Made by a program: the position numbers and the translations under genes
Part shown: positions 1 through 14,800 of the stretch, one piece after another
How positions within the stretch are numbered: position 1 is the stretch's first letter
How the letters are laid out: each line of letters begins with the position of its first letter
The notes under the pieces: model-generated
The model's input: the letters and a program-made list of their open reading frames with translations, nothing else
Database searches by the model: none
What the model was told of the DNA's origin: nothing
Source: Apostichopus japonicus
Lineage: Eukaryota > Echinodermata > Holothuroidea > Aspidochirotida > Stichopodidae
Direction: 5' to 3'
Assembly (NCBI RefSeq): GCF_037975245.1
Contig: NC_092568.1
Location: 4,983,001-5,047,000 of the forward strand
Length of the DNA stretch: 64,000 bases

Positions 1-1463
1 AACAGATGGTAAACTTAAATGGCGATTGCTGTCAAAATGCTCAAATCCTGCCATAATATCAAATTAGGCAATCATTACAAGGTCATAAAAGCAGGTTGGA
101 ATTGTCAAACTTAGTGTGTAAACCAGTTACAGCAGCTAAAAGAACATTACTGTGACAGGTCAAGAAGAGAATCCTGTAATATTTTGATATAATTCATTGT
201 AAAACATTTGATAAACATTTAAACATCAAAAAACAATAGGAAATAAATAAAACACATTCAACTATAACATCAACACATACTCAAGGGAGACTGTGGTAAT
301 ATGTCCCTTTTCTCCAGCTCCCCCAACAATTAATTTCCCATTTCTTTCACATACTCTGTATATGTACAAGTGAACAACCAATGTATTTTGAATATCCATC
401 TTCACATGACTTTTTTGCAGCGTTTAAAACTAATCTTTCCGAACACGGTAATGCTGTAGACAACTTCACTAGTTCACTGCATAAATTAAACCATTGTAAA
501 CACTTGCTTTGTCTTCTTAACTTTAAATATATGGGGAGGAGTGTGCATGAGAGGCATATATTATAATGTTGCTACTTTCTCCAACTGGTCTTTGATTAAA
601 ATTAATATTTTGCTTCTAAATAGAATACTACCAAAAATACTACAATATAATCAGATTGTACCTATGATGACATTGGACTACTGTGTAACTGGAAGTTATC
701 CATAAAACCTATATATAATGTATTTTCCTTTGGTTAAAGTGCAAATAAAGCTTCTCGTACTCTGGCCATCATTAGTGTTCTTTAGCATGCAATAAATGTG
801 TTTAAGAAAATAATATTTGAAATTCAACCAAAAGTTACTCGCTCACTAAACATAACATCAAATATTAACTATTAATTACTATTACAAAATATTCATATAC
901 TTATAGGTTTTAAACCTTAATTATCAGTTTATTGTTTTATTAAGAATGTAGACTCAAATGCTTCCAGATTCCTTCAGAAAGGGCCTTTGTATTTCAGACA
1001 ATTAAATATGTATGAATATAATCATTTGATCCCAACAATGCCGCCAGAAGTCTCCAACCCGCACATGAACAGTTTCAACTCTGCTAATTAAACGAGGATC
1101 TAATTAAATATTGATATTTAATATCAACATAAATCATTAATTAAGTGAAAATAATTAATGCAGTAGTTCCACCAAAATATGCAAATTTATTGTAGTTTGA
1201 ACCAATAACAAAGAAGTCCATTCTGTTCGATAAACTTGAACTCCTCTGTTGGAGTTATATTTTCTCTGAGAATTTGAAACAATTACAAAACACCAAATTG
1301 ATTCTTTCTGTTGTAACATTGTATTTGATCTGCAATGCTTGCTCCTTTGCTGGGAAGCATATATTGCTATGTACACAGGTTCTGTTTATATCCATATGCT
1401 GTGTGGAAAAGATCATTATTGTCCCAATGTTAGCATGCGTAAAAAATCCCAAGTACTAGCAAT
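1..1463. other. AT-rich non-coding, nothing recognised
   Basis: No convincing exon, RNA gene or repeat seen. Short open frames here have no protein-like features. Confidence 0.6.
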
Positions 1464-1665
1464 TGACCCACTGAACTGATGCTAATAGTTGTGGATGGGA
1501 TTGAGTTATACAATAATCGCCTCATTTTGAAGGAATAATAATTAAATAATTTATGATTGCAACAGTGTTTTCATAAAGTGTCTGACCCACTGAAGCGATG
1601 GTAATAGTTGCGGATGGGATCGAGTCAAATACAGTTATCCCATCATTCTGAAAGACTGAAATGAT
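1464..1665. repeat. Local direct duplication, period 119 bp
   Basis: TGACCCACTGAACTGATGCT at 1464 and TGACCCACTGAAGCGATGGT at 1583. The similarity continues through AATAGTTG(T/C)GGATGGGAT(T/C)GAGT. Confidence 0.85.
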
Positions 1666-1809
1666 TTGACTTTAACAAAAGAAGAATACGATAATACTTT
1701 GATGGTTAAAAATGATTCATGATTTAATAATTTATAATTTGGCAATCAAACTACATTACAATCTCTTCCTTATTTTATTCCTTCAACTAGGTTGAGTCAT
1801 TTTAGGGTT

Positions 1810-2097
<288 letters not shown>

Positions 2098-2711
2098 CAA
2101 CAGTACATTGACCTGATGGTCATTGTTTTACCAAGTGTATCTACTGGTTAAGTTGTTGGAAGGCTTAGCTCCAATATGACTTGAACCATGCTGAAAATAT
2201 TGTATAGAGAGGGGAGATTGAGAGGAGGGGGTGAGTTGTTTACCCTTGAAATAGTGAATTGTATTTATCCTTCAAAGAGATAAATATGAGATGAGTCATC
2301 TTCAAATCCTTCTGTAAACACTTGATCATTTGTTAGTCCTATGCTTGGTTGCTTTCCAAAGGAAGTCTGACGGACACGACTGCAAAGGGAGATCCTAACA
2401 AAGATAACCATGCATGGGGCAATTTTTGTTTTGTTTTTCTCAATCCCATCTGGTTTAAAAACCTCTTCAACCAAGTCATCTTCATATAGATTCTCTATTT
2501 GTTGTTGTAGGAGAAGATTATGATTGAAAGGATCCTCTGCCATGTATGGTATGACACTGCTCTAGTCATTTCCTCCGGTCTCATAGCTAGGATAGAGGGC
2601 AGCATCAGGACACTCGTCAACAGCGGTAGTCCACTAATCTCCCACAATCTTCAAAGAAGACTTTGTGTGCCTCGGACGCAAACATCTAATGTTCTGCGCA
2701 ATTATATCTTC
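2098..2711 (-). other. Probable 3' UTR of the 7TM-kinase gene
   Basis: Directly follows the TGA at 2714-2712. The frame after the stop has further stops, and its later open stretch (MAEDPFNHNLLL...) is out of the coding context. No near polyadenylation signal; the nearest AATAAA on this strand is at 1779-1774. Confidence 0.45.
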
Positions 2712-2813
2712 TCAAAGATCCACTTCTGTTAGACAGTTGTCTAGTTTTCTGAAGATGATACCAGCAATGTATGGTGGTTCTCTCGCCCAAGCACTCTTTA
2801 ATATTTGCGTCAT
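2712..2813 (-). CDS. Terminal exon: last kinase-like helices and stop
   Basis: The acceptor follows a long pyrimidine tract (ATTTGTTTTTTTTGCAG). It encodes MTQILKSAWAREPP, then YIAGIIFRKLDN, and stops at TGA (2714-2712), 33 codons in all. The text matches the end of kinase domains (LMxxCWxxxPxxRPxFxxLxxxL), with RP replaced by YI. Phase 0 matches the donor at 8990. A possible AATAAA on this strand lies at 1779-1774, giving a 3' UTR of about 0.9 kb that would include the ATC microsatellite. Confidence 0.75.
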   Translation of the reverse strand: MTQILKSAWAREPPYIAGIIFRKLDNCLTEVDL

Positions 2814-5800
2814 CTGCAAAAAAAACAAATAAAAATTGAAAACGTAAAGCATTTTATTTTGATTGTATTTTGCTTGAATAATCTTTCAAGAGAATTCCAT
2901 ATGATCTTGTCATGTTGGCATTTACTTTGAACAATATAATCGATGTAAAAGGAGGGTATATAGAGACATAGAAGGTTTTAAAAAAGCTGGTAGATTTCAT
3001 TTAATTTGAAGCCTACTCTGAAGGGTTATTTACTTTTGAAGTATTTCACATAATTGTCCACTTGATATAACTTTGCATAGAGCTTCTTGCATGGCTTTTA
3101 GCAATTGGCCCTAACGAATGGCCTATGATTAATTTTTTTCTTACACAAGAATGAATAGCTTTATATAAGTTACTACAATGCTACAGTATATAGCTGCAGC
3201 AGAAAACATTGCTCCTACTGTTTCCATAAAACACTGTGGCCTTCTTTTAGAGGGAGGGGTAGTGTGGAATGCATGCTATGACCTCTATAAAATACCTAGC
3301 AAGTGATTAACGAGGAGAGATTTGTTGGAAATGAAGGAGGGGTTTGGGATCTGATTATCCTTTATTTCTTTTTGAATGGGGAGGGTGTGGGAGGATTAGA
3401 GAGGAGCTTTTTCTTGTTCACAGGTCTTTGATATATCTATCAAGAAGATGGTTAACTCTTCAGCCCTCCCATAGAGACTGAATCGTGAACAGTTGCCTAT
3501 TGAAGTAATATTTAATTTGTTGGCATTGTTACAGTAAAGAACAACAGCCTGAATGACCCAGTCATGTACAAGCAGGTACATCACTGGGGACCAGTGCTTT
3601 AGTGTGATCTCCCTGTAATACCAAATATCCAGCACCCAAACTTGAAAATGAACAGATGTTAAGTCCAAGATAAATCTTAAACTGTATCATCAGATACATG
3701 CAAAGATCGAAAAGGGAATGGATTTCAACCTCATTATTCAGATAAATGATCCGAAATTTAAAACAGTTTCAGAAAAGAAAAAAATCATTAACTCATCGAG
3801 AAACCATGACAACCAATCAAAAAAATGTTGCAGTCAGGTTCTATGATTCACATGACACGATCGTTACCAATTATATTGACTGCATGATAGACCACTACAG
3901 CGAAATATCATCAGCAATAATGATTACCGTTCAAGAGTATGTTATATAAACATGATGAATGCACATAATAGATGGTTCGCTGCATATCTAATTATGCATG
4001 TTACAGTCAGTCATCAATTTATGACAACGAAATCTGAAACTGTAATCAATAAAGACCTTTTTTTCTTTTGACATTGTTTTACAATGCAGACGCCACAGTA
4101 TGTGATCAATGTACTACAGGAATATTCAATGTTTCTTTGTACACTTGTGGCAAATTGAATCTTTTTTTTATCTAAATCTGTAAATCAGTTCTATATATTT
4201 GAAATGACTTCTTTCTAGTGTATGTAGGAAAACTGTTCCTGCGTCCCAAGATCCAAGATTTAGTTCCAAAACCTCGTAGAAAACGGTTGAAAATTGCTAA
4301 GCAAAATGTTGTTCACAAATCGTGTAGTTGCCTTCTTAGGTGGTAGATTCGAAAAGGGATGTAAGTGGGCGGTGCCCAGGGAGTAAGGGCGCAGTGCTAC
4401 AACGTTCCGATGTGTAGCTAGGTAGATGAGAAAGTGCAGATGTGGAGTGGGAGACAGGTGAGGGAGGAGCCAAGTAAATTTCCCTTAAATCACGAGTTAA
4501 TTGCAGTATATGTATCTGTATTAAGCAGTGTTGACTAATAACATACAGTGTTTGTCTTAAAATAATTACAATTCATTTCATTTGGTAAACAGTTAAACTT
4601 TGTATAGAAGTATTAAGGACTCTGAATTTTGTCTCTTATAAAATACTATGTTTTCCTATGTGAAAAAACCAAAAAACTGCCCTACATCTTTGGACTAGTA
4701 TCGTAATTTGACTATTTTGCATAGGATTTCGGGAATGCAATTACTGGATAAATTATTCCCTGATATCTTCAGCAATTTAATACAATAACAGTAATTATAA
4801 AGCAAAAAATGATATCATCGACACTCTGACTGGGTGGTCCTTGCAAAATCATATTTTACATAGTTTACATCGGAGGGCGTTGTGGTCAAGTGGTTAAGGC
4901 AGTGGACTGGTGATCTAAGGATTACAGGTTCGAGCCCTGGCCAGATCATTGCGTTGTGTCCTTGGGCAAGGCACTTTATCTCCATTGCCTCACTTCACCC
5001 AGGTGTATAAATGGGGACTTGCGAGGTAACTTGTAAATATAGTTGCGTGCGCCGGTTTCTGGCTGCACCCTATGGGAAGTCCCCCGGGGGACACGTGGTT
5101 GTGGTGCACTGTGGTGCCCCAGGAGAGATTGATTGAATTGCGCACACTTTGGTGTGTGGGTGTGACAAGTTACCAATGACCAAGGCTAATAGCGCCTTTG
5201 AACAATTTATGTTGACTTTGGCGCTATATAAATGTCTTCTGATTGATTGATTGATTGATAGTTTACGGTGTGAGGAAGGCAAATTAAGTCTGTTACCTTT
5301 ATAAGGAATAAAAAAAATTAAATAATAAATTAACTCTAGCTAATCAATATAGTCCAATTAGTTATTTTAAATACAAATTTTATGTATTTTTAAATTAAAA
5401 AGAACTAACTTCTATGTGCATTTTATAGTCATCAATTAGAATCACTCTGTTGATAATAGAAGAATGAGATTACCCAAGATGCTGTGCCACTTAAGCTTGC
5501 TGTATGACAAACTTAAAGGCCTCTTCATATGCTTAGCATATTGTATTTGCTGGTATACAATTTAGAGACAGTAATGCTTACAGCATATCCAATTGCCAAT
5601 GACAATTAAGATACAATAATTTTCTGCCCTTTTTTTTTTAAAAGAGAAAAAAAGAAGAATTTTCTGCCCTCAAATTTCAATAGCTTCTGTGTAATTGATT
5701 TACCAATATATCAGTACTTTACATTATTGTACTTGCAACCAGCCTACTAGTATTCCCCCATTAGGAATAATACTCAATGGTGTTTGAACCATTAAGGCTG

Positions 5801-8800
5801 CACAGATTTACATAACAAAACAAATTTACAGACAGCAATATATACCAAATTTAATACATCTTGCTGCCATGGAAAGTACGCTAAAATATTTCCAAACGGC
5901 AATTTTTTCCCAACTTAACAAATAATGCCATTTGGTTTATCTCCTTCCTTATTGCCCTTTATTGATTTTTTTATTTCTGTTTATTGATTTTTTTTTTCAT
6001 TGAAAGGACTGGAAATTTTTCCAATTGACTTGGGTTTGGATTCATGACTGAATATTTATCTGTAACACACTTACGCCATCAGAAGTTGAACCTATACAGT
6101 AATACAGTGAGAACTATCGTTTTCTTCATTGTACAATGAGAGATCTAGTGAGTGAAATATTAACTAAGGTTTCAAAATGGTCAATACTGAAGTGTGAATT
6201 TTGCACAGTAGGACTCTCTGCGTTGCAGTTAAGGGTCAATTGATATAATCCAGTACTAAAGCTACATTTTCGAGTCGAATTTAATCTAATCTGCAGGTGG
6301 TACAATGTATGACTACTCCACGACGACAGACCAGGTACTTCAAAATTTAATCTGTTAATAGTCCGCCAAAATATCACCAAGAATGATGATAATTAGCCAT
6401 CATACGCTTTGCAAATGAATTTAATTAAAGCAACATGTTCCAGATATGGAATGTTCTACATCGAATTAACTAGTTACTATAAACTCTAATTACGAGTAAC
6501 TAAATGATCATATAATTGCAGTCCTTAGTGTATAAATGTTACAATGTTTAATACAACCCAACTCAAAGTACAGCATCAACATGTCACCAGTTTCATGAAT
6601 ATTGTGTCCAAATTTAATTTAAAATACAAAAGTTTGGTTAACCAGCTGTTTTTGTATATTTTTCTTTTCCTATCTGACTACATGATCTAGAGTATTCCTA
6701 GAATTTAGAAGTATTAACTTTTAATTGTCACATTGTGGGCAAAGGTTCTGAAGGTTGCAATAGTATAATGTTATGTTTTAGGAGGTGGCAGTATCCCATT
6801 AGAGGAAATCCTTCTCACCTGTAAACACATGGTTTGACCATTCACATGATGTTTGACGTTTTTGCGGTGGTATAAGTTACAACCAATATTAGATGGAGGT
6901 AGAAATATTCCAACAGCTTAAAGCAACATTTTACTACCGGTCGCCAGTTTTTGGCAATTTCTTTGGTAGCTCTATCACAAGAATTTGTCAAGACTAAATG
7001 ACATCAAGATTGAAACAAACTAACAATTATTTTGAACCATTTGTATGAAGTTTACAAAATAATTAAAGAAAACTTTTGAGTCTACAAATTTCATCATCCA
7101 GAAATACTGATCACCCTAACATGCAACCAAAATTTAGATCAAATATTTTCAAAGGTTTCGTAATGAAACTTTCACTACTTCATTATTTGATATTAAACTT
7201 GACTGTATCTCCTGGAGCTACTTCGCACATATTTTATGTCATCTTTAGTATCAATTTAAATGCCAGATATTTTTAGCAAAATAAATTGATACAAACAGCT
7301 GCTTTAACAGCCGCTTTAAAGTGCGGTTTAGAGTCGGTAAAGATAAAGACGAATGAAAAGGAAGTGCATGGTAAGCAGGTGTGCACAAAGAAAACATTGA
7401 TATTGCGATAGGTATAACATTGCTTGACTTCCTTCCATTCCCTTGGCCATGTTTTTGCAATCTGCTTTGACACCTGATATTGAGAGTAATTATCCACGTA
7501 ATGCATAGCATATGTCAATAACTTGAGTACTACAATGTAGTACTGTTCCATTCAACATTTGTTATGTTTGTTGGTGGGGGAGACCAGTGTCAGGCAAGAT
7601 ACAGGTGATAGCGGGAAGGAAGTCCTACATCTTTCTTTCTGTTCTTACGGTTTTTTGGGGGGTAGGGATGTGTGTGCCAAACACCACTTAATGTGTATTC
7701 ACTGTGACAGATTCTGATGCTCATGACTGGTGGAGCAAATAGATGGGGAGGATGCAATAAGCATCGACAAAATTTACACCTACCTAGCAAAAATATGTGA
7801 ACAATATTATTCTCTTCAGGGAATAATTTAGTGTTGAAAATCTTGCAGAGCAGTTTTCAAGTCTATGAACTTTGTCTCTTCTAAAATACTACGGTTCCTG
7901 TGTACAAAATCTTTGCACTTGTATAGCATGGTTCCCCCATTTTACATAGTATTATGCGATGCCATTTTGCATAGCATTTTGCCATGCGATGCTGGATAAA
8001 TTATTCCCTGCTCTGTGTGCATCTCTGCCCTTAAAAATCTGGATCTGGTTGCTTATAATTTATTGTTTTTTAAATATAACTGGGTTATAACAGCGAAAAA
8101 AAGAATATACTGTAAATTATTCCAAAAATAAATTAATCACAAATTTGGCTAAATTGTAACTACAGTAATAAACTGATAGGCCTATAGTAATCACATTCAT
8201 ATTATGTATCTGAGATCTGTTCTAAGCTTAATTTACACAAACATTGTGTAATCCTGAAACCATTGAACAGGTAATGCCAATATGTTTAATACAATTAGAT
8301 TAGAACCAGACACAATTAGACTTAAAAGTCTGGAAGCAGTTGTCTTTAGATGGTTCCTGTTATGTCTGATGAAGAAACAGCATACTATGCTAATCTACCA
8401 ATTCAGCGATACTTCAATTGCTGATGCTACACAGTTGGAGGACGGTGTAATATGTCTTGTTCAATATTATCAAAACTAGATCAGGATATTAGGTCACTCA
8501 AATTAATTGCTTCATATCCATCTCACCTTTGATCGTGTTTATAACACGATCAAGGTATTTCAGATTCATTCGTCTTGCTCTGAAATGAAAATTCAAGCAA
8601 TTCCATTTTCACTATCAGGGAGCTTGTTGTACAGAACCTTACTGTTTCTTCAATAGGACTTGGAAAAGGGGAACCGTAGATACAAACATATATGCATAAA
8701 TGGTAGCTTTTCTGTCACCCAATTTTTTTCTCAACTGGATATTAAAATACTTTCCAAATCCCTTTGAGTTCTCAGTCCCCTGAAGATGATAGTAAATTAA

Positions 8801-11800
8801 TAATAACAGCAACATTGCGCTTGTATCACCATCACTGTAATCCATCAATTTCCTAATAAATACATATTTTTGAATTTTAACTAAATCAAAGATAACAAAT
8901 GCTATTTTTAGCAAAAATACATATTTTACTAACTTGTTATTAAATATGGATTTGATTTGATTCTGATATGACTCACTTTGATTGACTTACCTGTTTGTAT
9001 AAACACGTGTCTGCTTTCTGGGTTGCAAGCCACCTCATTAACATTTTATGACAGTCCTCTTTCACATGAATACGGTTCATTAATGTGATAGCTCTCAGAC
9101 TGTCCATGATGCTCAACATTTCCTGACACTGCAGCATGTGACGGTTGGTGATATTGGATGGACACCTCTCATCCGTTAGCTTCTTGGGTCTTCTGGGCAG
9201 GCTGTGCTGTCCGTACATTGACAAGTCCATCCCTGGAGTAATGTTGGTAGTCGTAAAGTCACTCTTCCTCCTGGAAGTAGCGGATTGATAGGACTCAATC
9301 AGTTTATCCTCGGTGGTGATGACCTTAGACCCACCACGAGGAAGGCTGTTAAAGTTAGATGTACCCTCGTAAAAACCCCTTCCGATGGCGCTGAGGGGTA
9401 TATCATCAGGTGTACTCCTCGTGTCGCTCTCTGACTCACTGGTCACGATTTCCTGGATGGGGCTACTCCTATGTCTGCTCATCACCCTAGGGGAACCTGC
9501 CAGCTCGTTCCCTTTATGACCCTCCCTTGAACGAATCACGTAAAATTTGGAGAAAGAGTTTGAAGATCTTGGTAAAGCTGATGGCGCGTCGTTGATGTTG
9601 CCGCCGTCGTCGAGGTTTGCCGATTTTACAGTTTTACGGTAAACATTTGGCATGTTTCCTAACGGGTTAGTATGAATGGTCGGGGTGGGCAGAGATCCTT
9701 TCCTTAGTTCGTAGCCAACGGGATGAGACGGAGGGGAGGTGGGCCCGCTGTCAGATCTACGATCTTTCTGGAAATTTGGGAGATAGCCGACCCGGTCCAA
9801 TTCCTCGACACTGGAGTTTGAGCTGTCGGCAACTTCTGTGGTATCAGTTTCTACCTCTGCAGAACTCTCTCGGGCCAGGGCCCTCCTTTTAATCTGACTC
9901 AGCTTGGATATTTTTGGCTTTGGATTATTCTTCATCCCTTTTTCAACTTTTCTGCCCTTCTTGGAGAAACTGTTTCCTACACTGCTCCCCTTGCTTCTCA
10001 TGGAAGCCCTGTTGGATGAAATTCCGCTGTCAGAGCTACAGACGCTGTTTCTCTTCGGGGTATCGTTATCGATGTTCATTTCTGCTGCCGTTGGCAAATT
10101 GTCCACCACTCCCCGAAACACATGGCTGTTGAACTCTGAGTCTACTATCCCTTCGTCGGATTCCCTCTTCTTCGTCGGAGCAGGAGGGGCAGTATCGAAT
10201 TCGTACTCTGCACTTGGCAGACGCGGGATGGTTATCTCAGGGACCAGGGACTTACAATTGTCTTCAGAAAATTGAATACACATTTCTTTCGGGAGGAAGT
10301 GAAGCCGTACCGTCTCCAGAACTTCAAGCATGATCAAGGCAAATGCTCTCACATCGTTACCGTATAACCTCTGCACCTCTTCGACCACCATCTGAACGTT
10401 CTCATTAGATGGATCTTTGACATCTGTCTTATCCTTCGGTCCGTCAATCTCTTGGTAGATTGTAAAATCAGAAAATTCTTCTCTCTTCCTTTGGTTCTGT
10501 TTGCTCAGGTCCAAAGCTTTTGAAAAGTTGTTGATGACAATTCGAAGATTCATCGTCTGCACGGAAGGAAAAGACAAGAATATCAACTTAATTAATTAAA
10601 TTCTTAATTAATTAACGCTACAATAGTCTGTAGATGTATTGTCAGCATCAATGCCAGTATTAGGTCATGTTACAAAATTCATCATTTCAGGCAAAAAGAA
10701 GAGGCAAAGACCAAAATCTGCCAAAGATAGAAACTAAGTAATGAATAAAGAAAAATATTCAAGCATGTGGGGTTCTCTTCCTTTAAAAAATTGATTAAGT
10801 CGCCGGTTGAAACATGATATTTTCTAAGTAGCTGAAGTCTAATCAATCATAGAGCTGTGTAAGGAAGATATTATAAGCAGATAATACCTCTACCACATGC
10901 ATGGATAAATGAAAATGGTTTTGCCATCATTCCTCTCTTCACATTTGTTATTGTTTGTTTATTCTTGTGTTTATGGCTTGAAGGAAACATATTTTGATAT
11001 TTTATTATCTTGTCAAATTTAAAAGTGAATCAGTCATTCCCAGGCATTTTAAATACAATATCATCTACATATTATTAACTTGTATTTACTTTCACCAATT
11101 TAGGTCCTAATACCACTCTCTATCTCTCTACCTCGTTCTTTGTAACGCTAGCATTGTTAATACTGCTACACCTGTCTGTCTGTCTGTCTGTCTGTCCAAT
11201 TTAAAGTTTAAATGTCTAATTCGTACATCAGTTAAAAATAGTTTGACATTCGGCAGAGAATGTTAGACTCCCATACATTCAAATCGTCATCTATCATATA
11301 CAGAAGATTGTGAGATGCTCATTGGTACCTGTTTCACTTAAAGTAGCTTACTAAGTTCGACAAGTATTTTCATGTCTACTTCCAATTTTCTGTGACCATT
11401 CGATATATACAAAACAAATTTTACTCCCTCCGAGTCCCTCGTTAATTTGTTGGTGGTAATGCTTTTAAATTGTAGTATCTTGGCTCTACGGCAACCTTTT
11501 GAACAGAGACAGGATAACATAAATTTATGCATTTACGCATGCCTCCAGCTACCACTGGTTGTGAACATTGGTGAGGGTGTCACTCAACTTATAGGAAATT
11601 TATGAAATGATTAATATGATTTGACAAGAAACCTTTTTTTTTTCCTTTGAATGCTACCATACGAACAGTAGAAAGACATGAGAATTCAACATTAATACTG
11701 TATTTTGCTTTAATTATATATGAGCAGCTGATACTGAACATGTAAACATAGTATGTATATTTGCTCTCAGCAGGATGTGTATGTGTATATATTACTTTCC

Positions 11801-14800
11801 TTTTCTCTCAAGGGTGGTTTCCTTGACAACTGCATGACTGTGTAATCATAAAGGTACCCTACCTGCCTGCCATCTGTTATTATAATTGTTTTTCACATTG
11901 TTGTTACATTACAGTCTGTCAATGAGTATCCCAATGAGAAATTTCATTTTCAATTTCCATACGAAGGGTTCAAATGGATTTTGTTCCACCCGAACCGATT
12001 CACTCCCAGACTATACGCGAAAAGGACACAATTTGCTGAAATCAACTCTGGTTTGATTAATATTAGCACCATATTTATAACAGTGCATTAGCAGCATATA
12101 GGATGACCTAGACGACAAAATATCGCCAACGCAAACAATTCTGTTGCAATCAGTTTCCTGTTTGTGGCTGTATGTACGTCCAGGGGGCCGGTGTTGTACT
12201 GTACTTACAAAGAGTCACTTTAGCAAATTCTCTCTAAAGTATCACAAAGCTGTTGAGGCAATACTAATGACGTAAATTTATACTACACTATACTATACAC
12301 TATTTAATGAATTCTTTTATAATTTCTGTTTGAAATGTGCCCGTCAAGATCTGCTCATTTCATCAGACAGCGGTTTCATATGTAGACTAATCCTGTTTTG
12401 CTACAAGTAGGATTAATTTACATCGCAAGTTAATGCCACAAGCCATCTGATAATTCATTCAAGTCAAATATCCAATTCTTACGTTAGCAAAAGCCGTTAT
12501 CCAGGCTCTGGTTACTCTTTGAGTCAATGTTCAGAAAAAGGTCAAAGTTTACCTATATATGACAAATTTCAAATTCAAAGGTTATAATTCCTGCCCTATG
12601 TTCAACATTTCTCTAACTGACATATTTGACTGCAAACCTAACGACATTGAGCGATGCAATCAATTCAAATTTACACTCAAGACGAAACCACCTATGACGT
12701 CTGATATTAAGTTACAAGTGTTAACAGTTTCACTTTTGATTAATTAAAAGTTAATAATTTGATTAATTACATTGTTCTTTACATATTAGAGGTAAAATAA
12801 TACACAAGGTAACTCAAAGCAGACTGCACGCGACCCTCCTCTTTGGGTGAAAATAATGCATACAGGATTATAGGGACAAAGTTTCTCCTTCTTCTTGTTT
12901 CCTAACAAAAGCAACTTTAAAATTATACTTTTTGTGGCACTAAATTATAGTTGGAACAGCTAATAAATAGCTACAATGATAAAGAACATTCAAATCATTA
13001 AAATGCAGTAAATCTGGAAGCTAGATTGAGGTACATCTACCCTTCTATAATTATAACAAGATTTTAAGAATCATATGAAAGTTACAATCCAACACAAAAC
13101 ACCATTTGTTTTTTAAAACCAATTCAGTCAGGAAGTTATGGATATATATGATTTGTATCTTCGTGATGTTTTGTCTTCGTCAACATCTGAGGGCAAGAGA
13201 TCAACCCACTTCTCTAAAAAGCATCAACAATCATAAGACCCAATTATTCAATTTCCTGCTATCACTGATTGTTCTTTCTGAAACAATCCAGTTTGCAATA
13301 TCCTGTTTTTCAGTACTATGGGTATGACACAGCCATGTGGGATATGGATTGAAGGTTGTTCAATCCTCCATGTGTATGGTACAGGAACCCTGCTTTCTGT
13401 AAAACTCAGGCTGATCATGTAAACAGGCTGCTGCTACCTGAAAAAGTAATGATTTTAAAACTAACTAGGTTTAAATTCTGACTATTCCTAGGGTCACAGG
13501 TTGAGAGTTTAATTTTAATATTGGAATAAAAACATGTTACTTTCTGAAGGTGACGCAACCTATACTGTATGCTAACAGGAACATCTTCCTTGGTTTACAC
13601 CATAACTTGAAGATACTGAAAGAAACTTCATCAGAACTTATATCAAATTTCAACTTCTGAATAATCACACATTGAACCTTTTTTTTGAAGAAGAAGAAGT
13701 AGTACAGTTTGACAAAGAATGCACAGTATACCCATTTAATTAGTAGTTCTCTCATTCTTTTCTCACAGAGACATTTACAAGGAGACAGTGTATGGCTTGT
13801 TATGTTGCTTCCTACAATCATTGGTTAGCTGTGACATTTATCACTTTTCTTTTATTTCATATACATATTTGACATAATTAATTCACCTTTTCCTTTCCTT
13901 TTCCACTGTGATAGAAGTTTTAGCAATGATACTAATGTGTTATGATCTTGGTCAGGATCAAAATTTCGACTGCTAACTACCTTAAAAATATATTAAACAA
14001 ATATATGAAAAATAAGATTCTTGAAATAGACAGCAGACTATATCAAAATTACCTTTAAGTTAAAAACTAACTTAAAGTTAACTTTAAGTCAAATATTTGG
14101 TTTTGTACATTGTCAGGTTGTTCTTACACATTACTGTTGGGAGGGGAAAGAGGAGAGGAGAAAAGGGGAGGGAAGTGAAGGAGGGAAAATGGGGAGGAGA
14201 AAGGGAAAGGAAGAGGAAAAGGGGAAGGGGAAAAGGGGGAGATAGAAAGGATTGGGGAAATTTATGGGGAGGGACATCACTTGACACATTGTCTAGAACA
14301 TACTTTGTAGCTAGTGAATACTTTTGGTACTTCTGACATATTTAGCAATGCTTTGTACAGTTGCTAATGAATGTATGCATTATTTCTCCACACAAGTATT
14401 TCCATGGTAACTGCTTTTGTATATAAATATAGGAACAGGTGCATTATTTCCACTGTATTATATTGATGAATTCCCACATGTTTTAATAGACAAATACACC
14501 TCCAGGATAAAAAACAAAACAAATGAAATCACGATTTTACATGTAAAATCAATATCAGCAAGGCATATATGGCAACTGTTTAATTAAAAAATTTTGGCAA
14601 TTTGGATTTAAATCTATATTGTAGATTATTTACTTTTCAGTATTAATTAAAGAGTACTATGGCAATATTTTGTGGAAAATCCAGATCTTCCAAAGAACAT
14701 CCAGAACTATTGACTCCCAACTAACATTAACTATAAATGAAAAATAAAATTTTTGTACTGCTTTTGCTTGAGGTCAAAATTTAGCATTTCTATGTGCATG

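Larger units (their letters stand above)
2814..8990 (-). other. Last intron of the 7TM-kinase gene (6.2 kb)
   Basis: Phase 0, GTAAGT..GCAG. Contains the SINE, two copies of the short inverted-repeat element and a hairpin. No additional exon is needed. Confidence 0.75.

Noticed and set aside
2265-2543. 92-codon minus-strand frame after the receptor stop
   Set aside because: Lies after an in-frame stop, no acceptor or homology seen; most likely 3' UTR.
9904-10275. Plus-strand open frames of 123 and 72 codons
   Set aside because: Antisense shadows of the large receptor exon, which has far better support.
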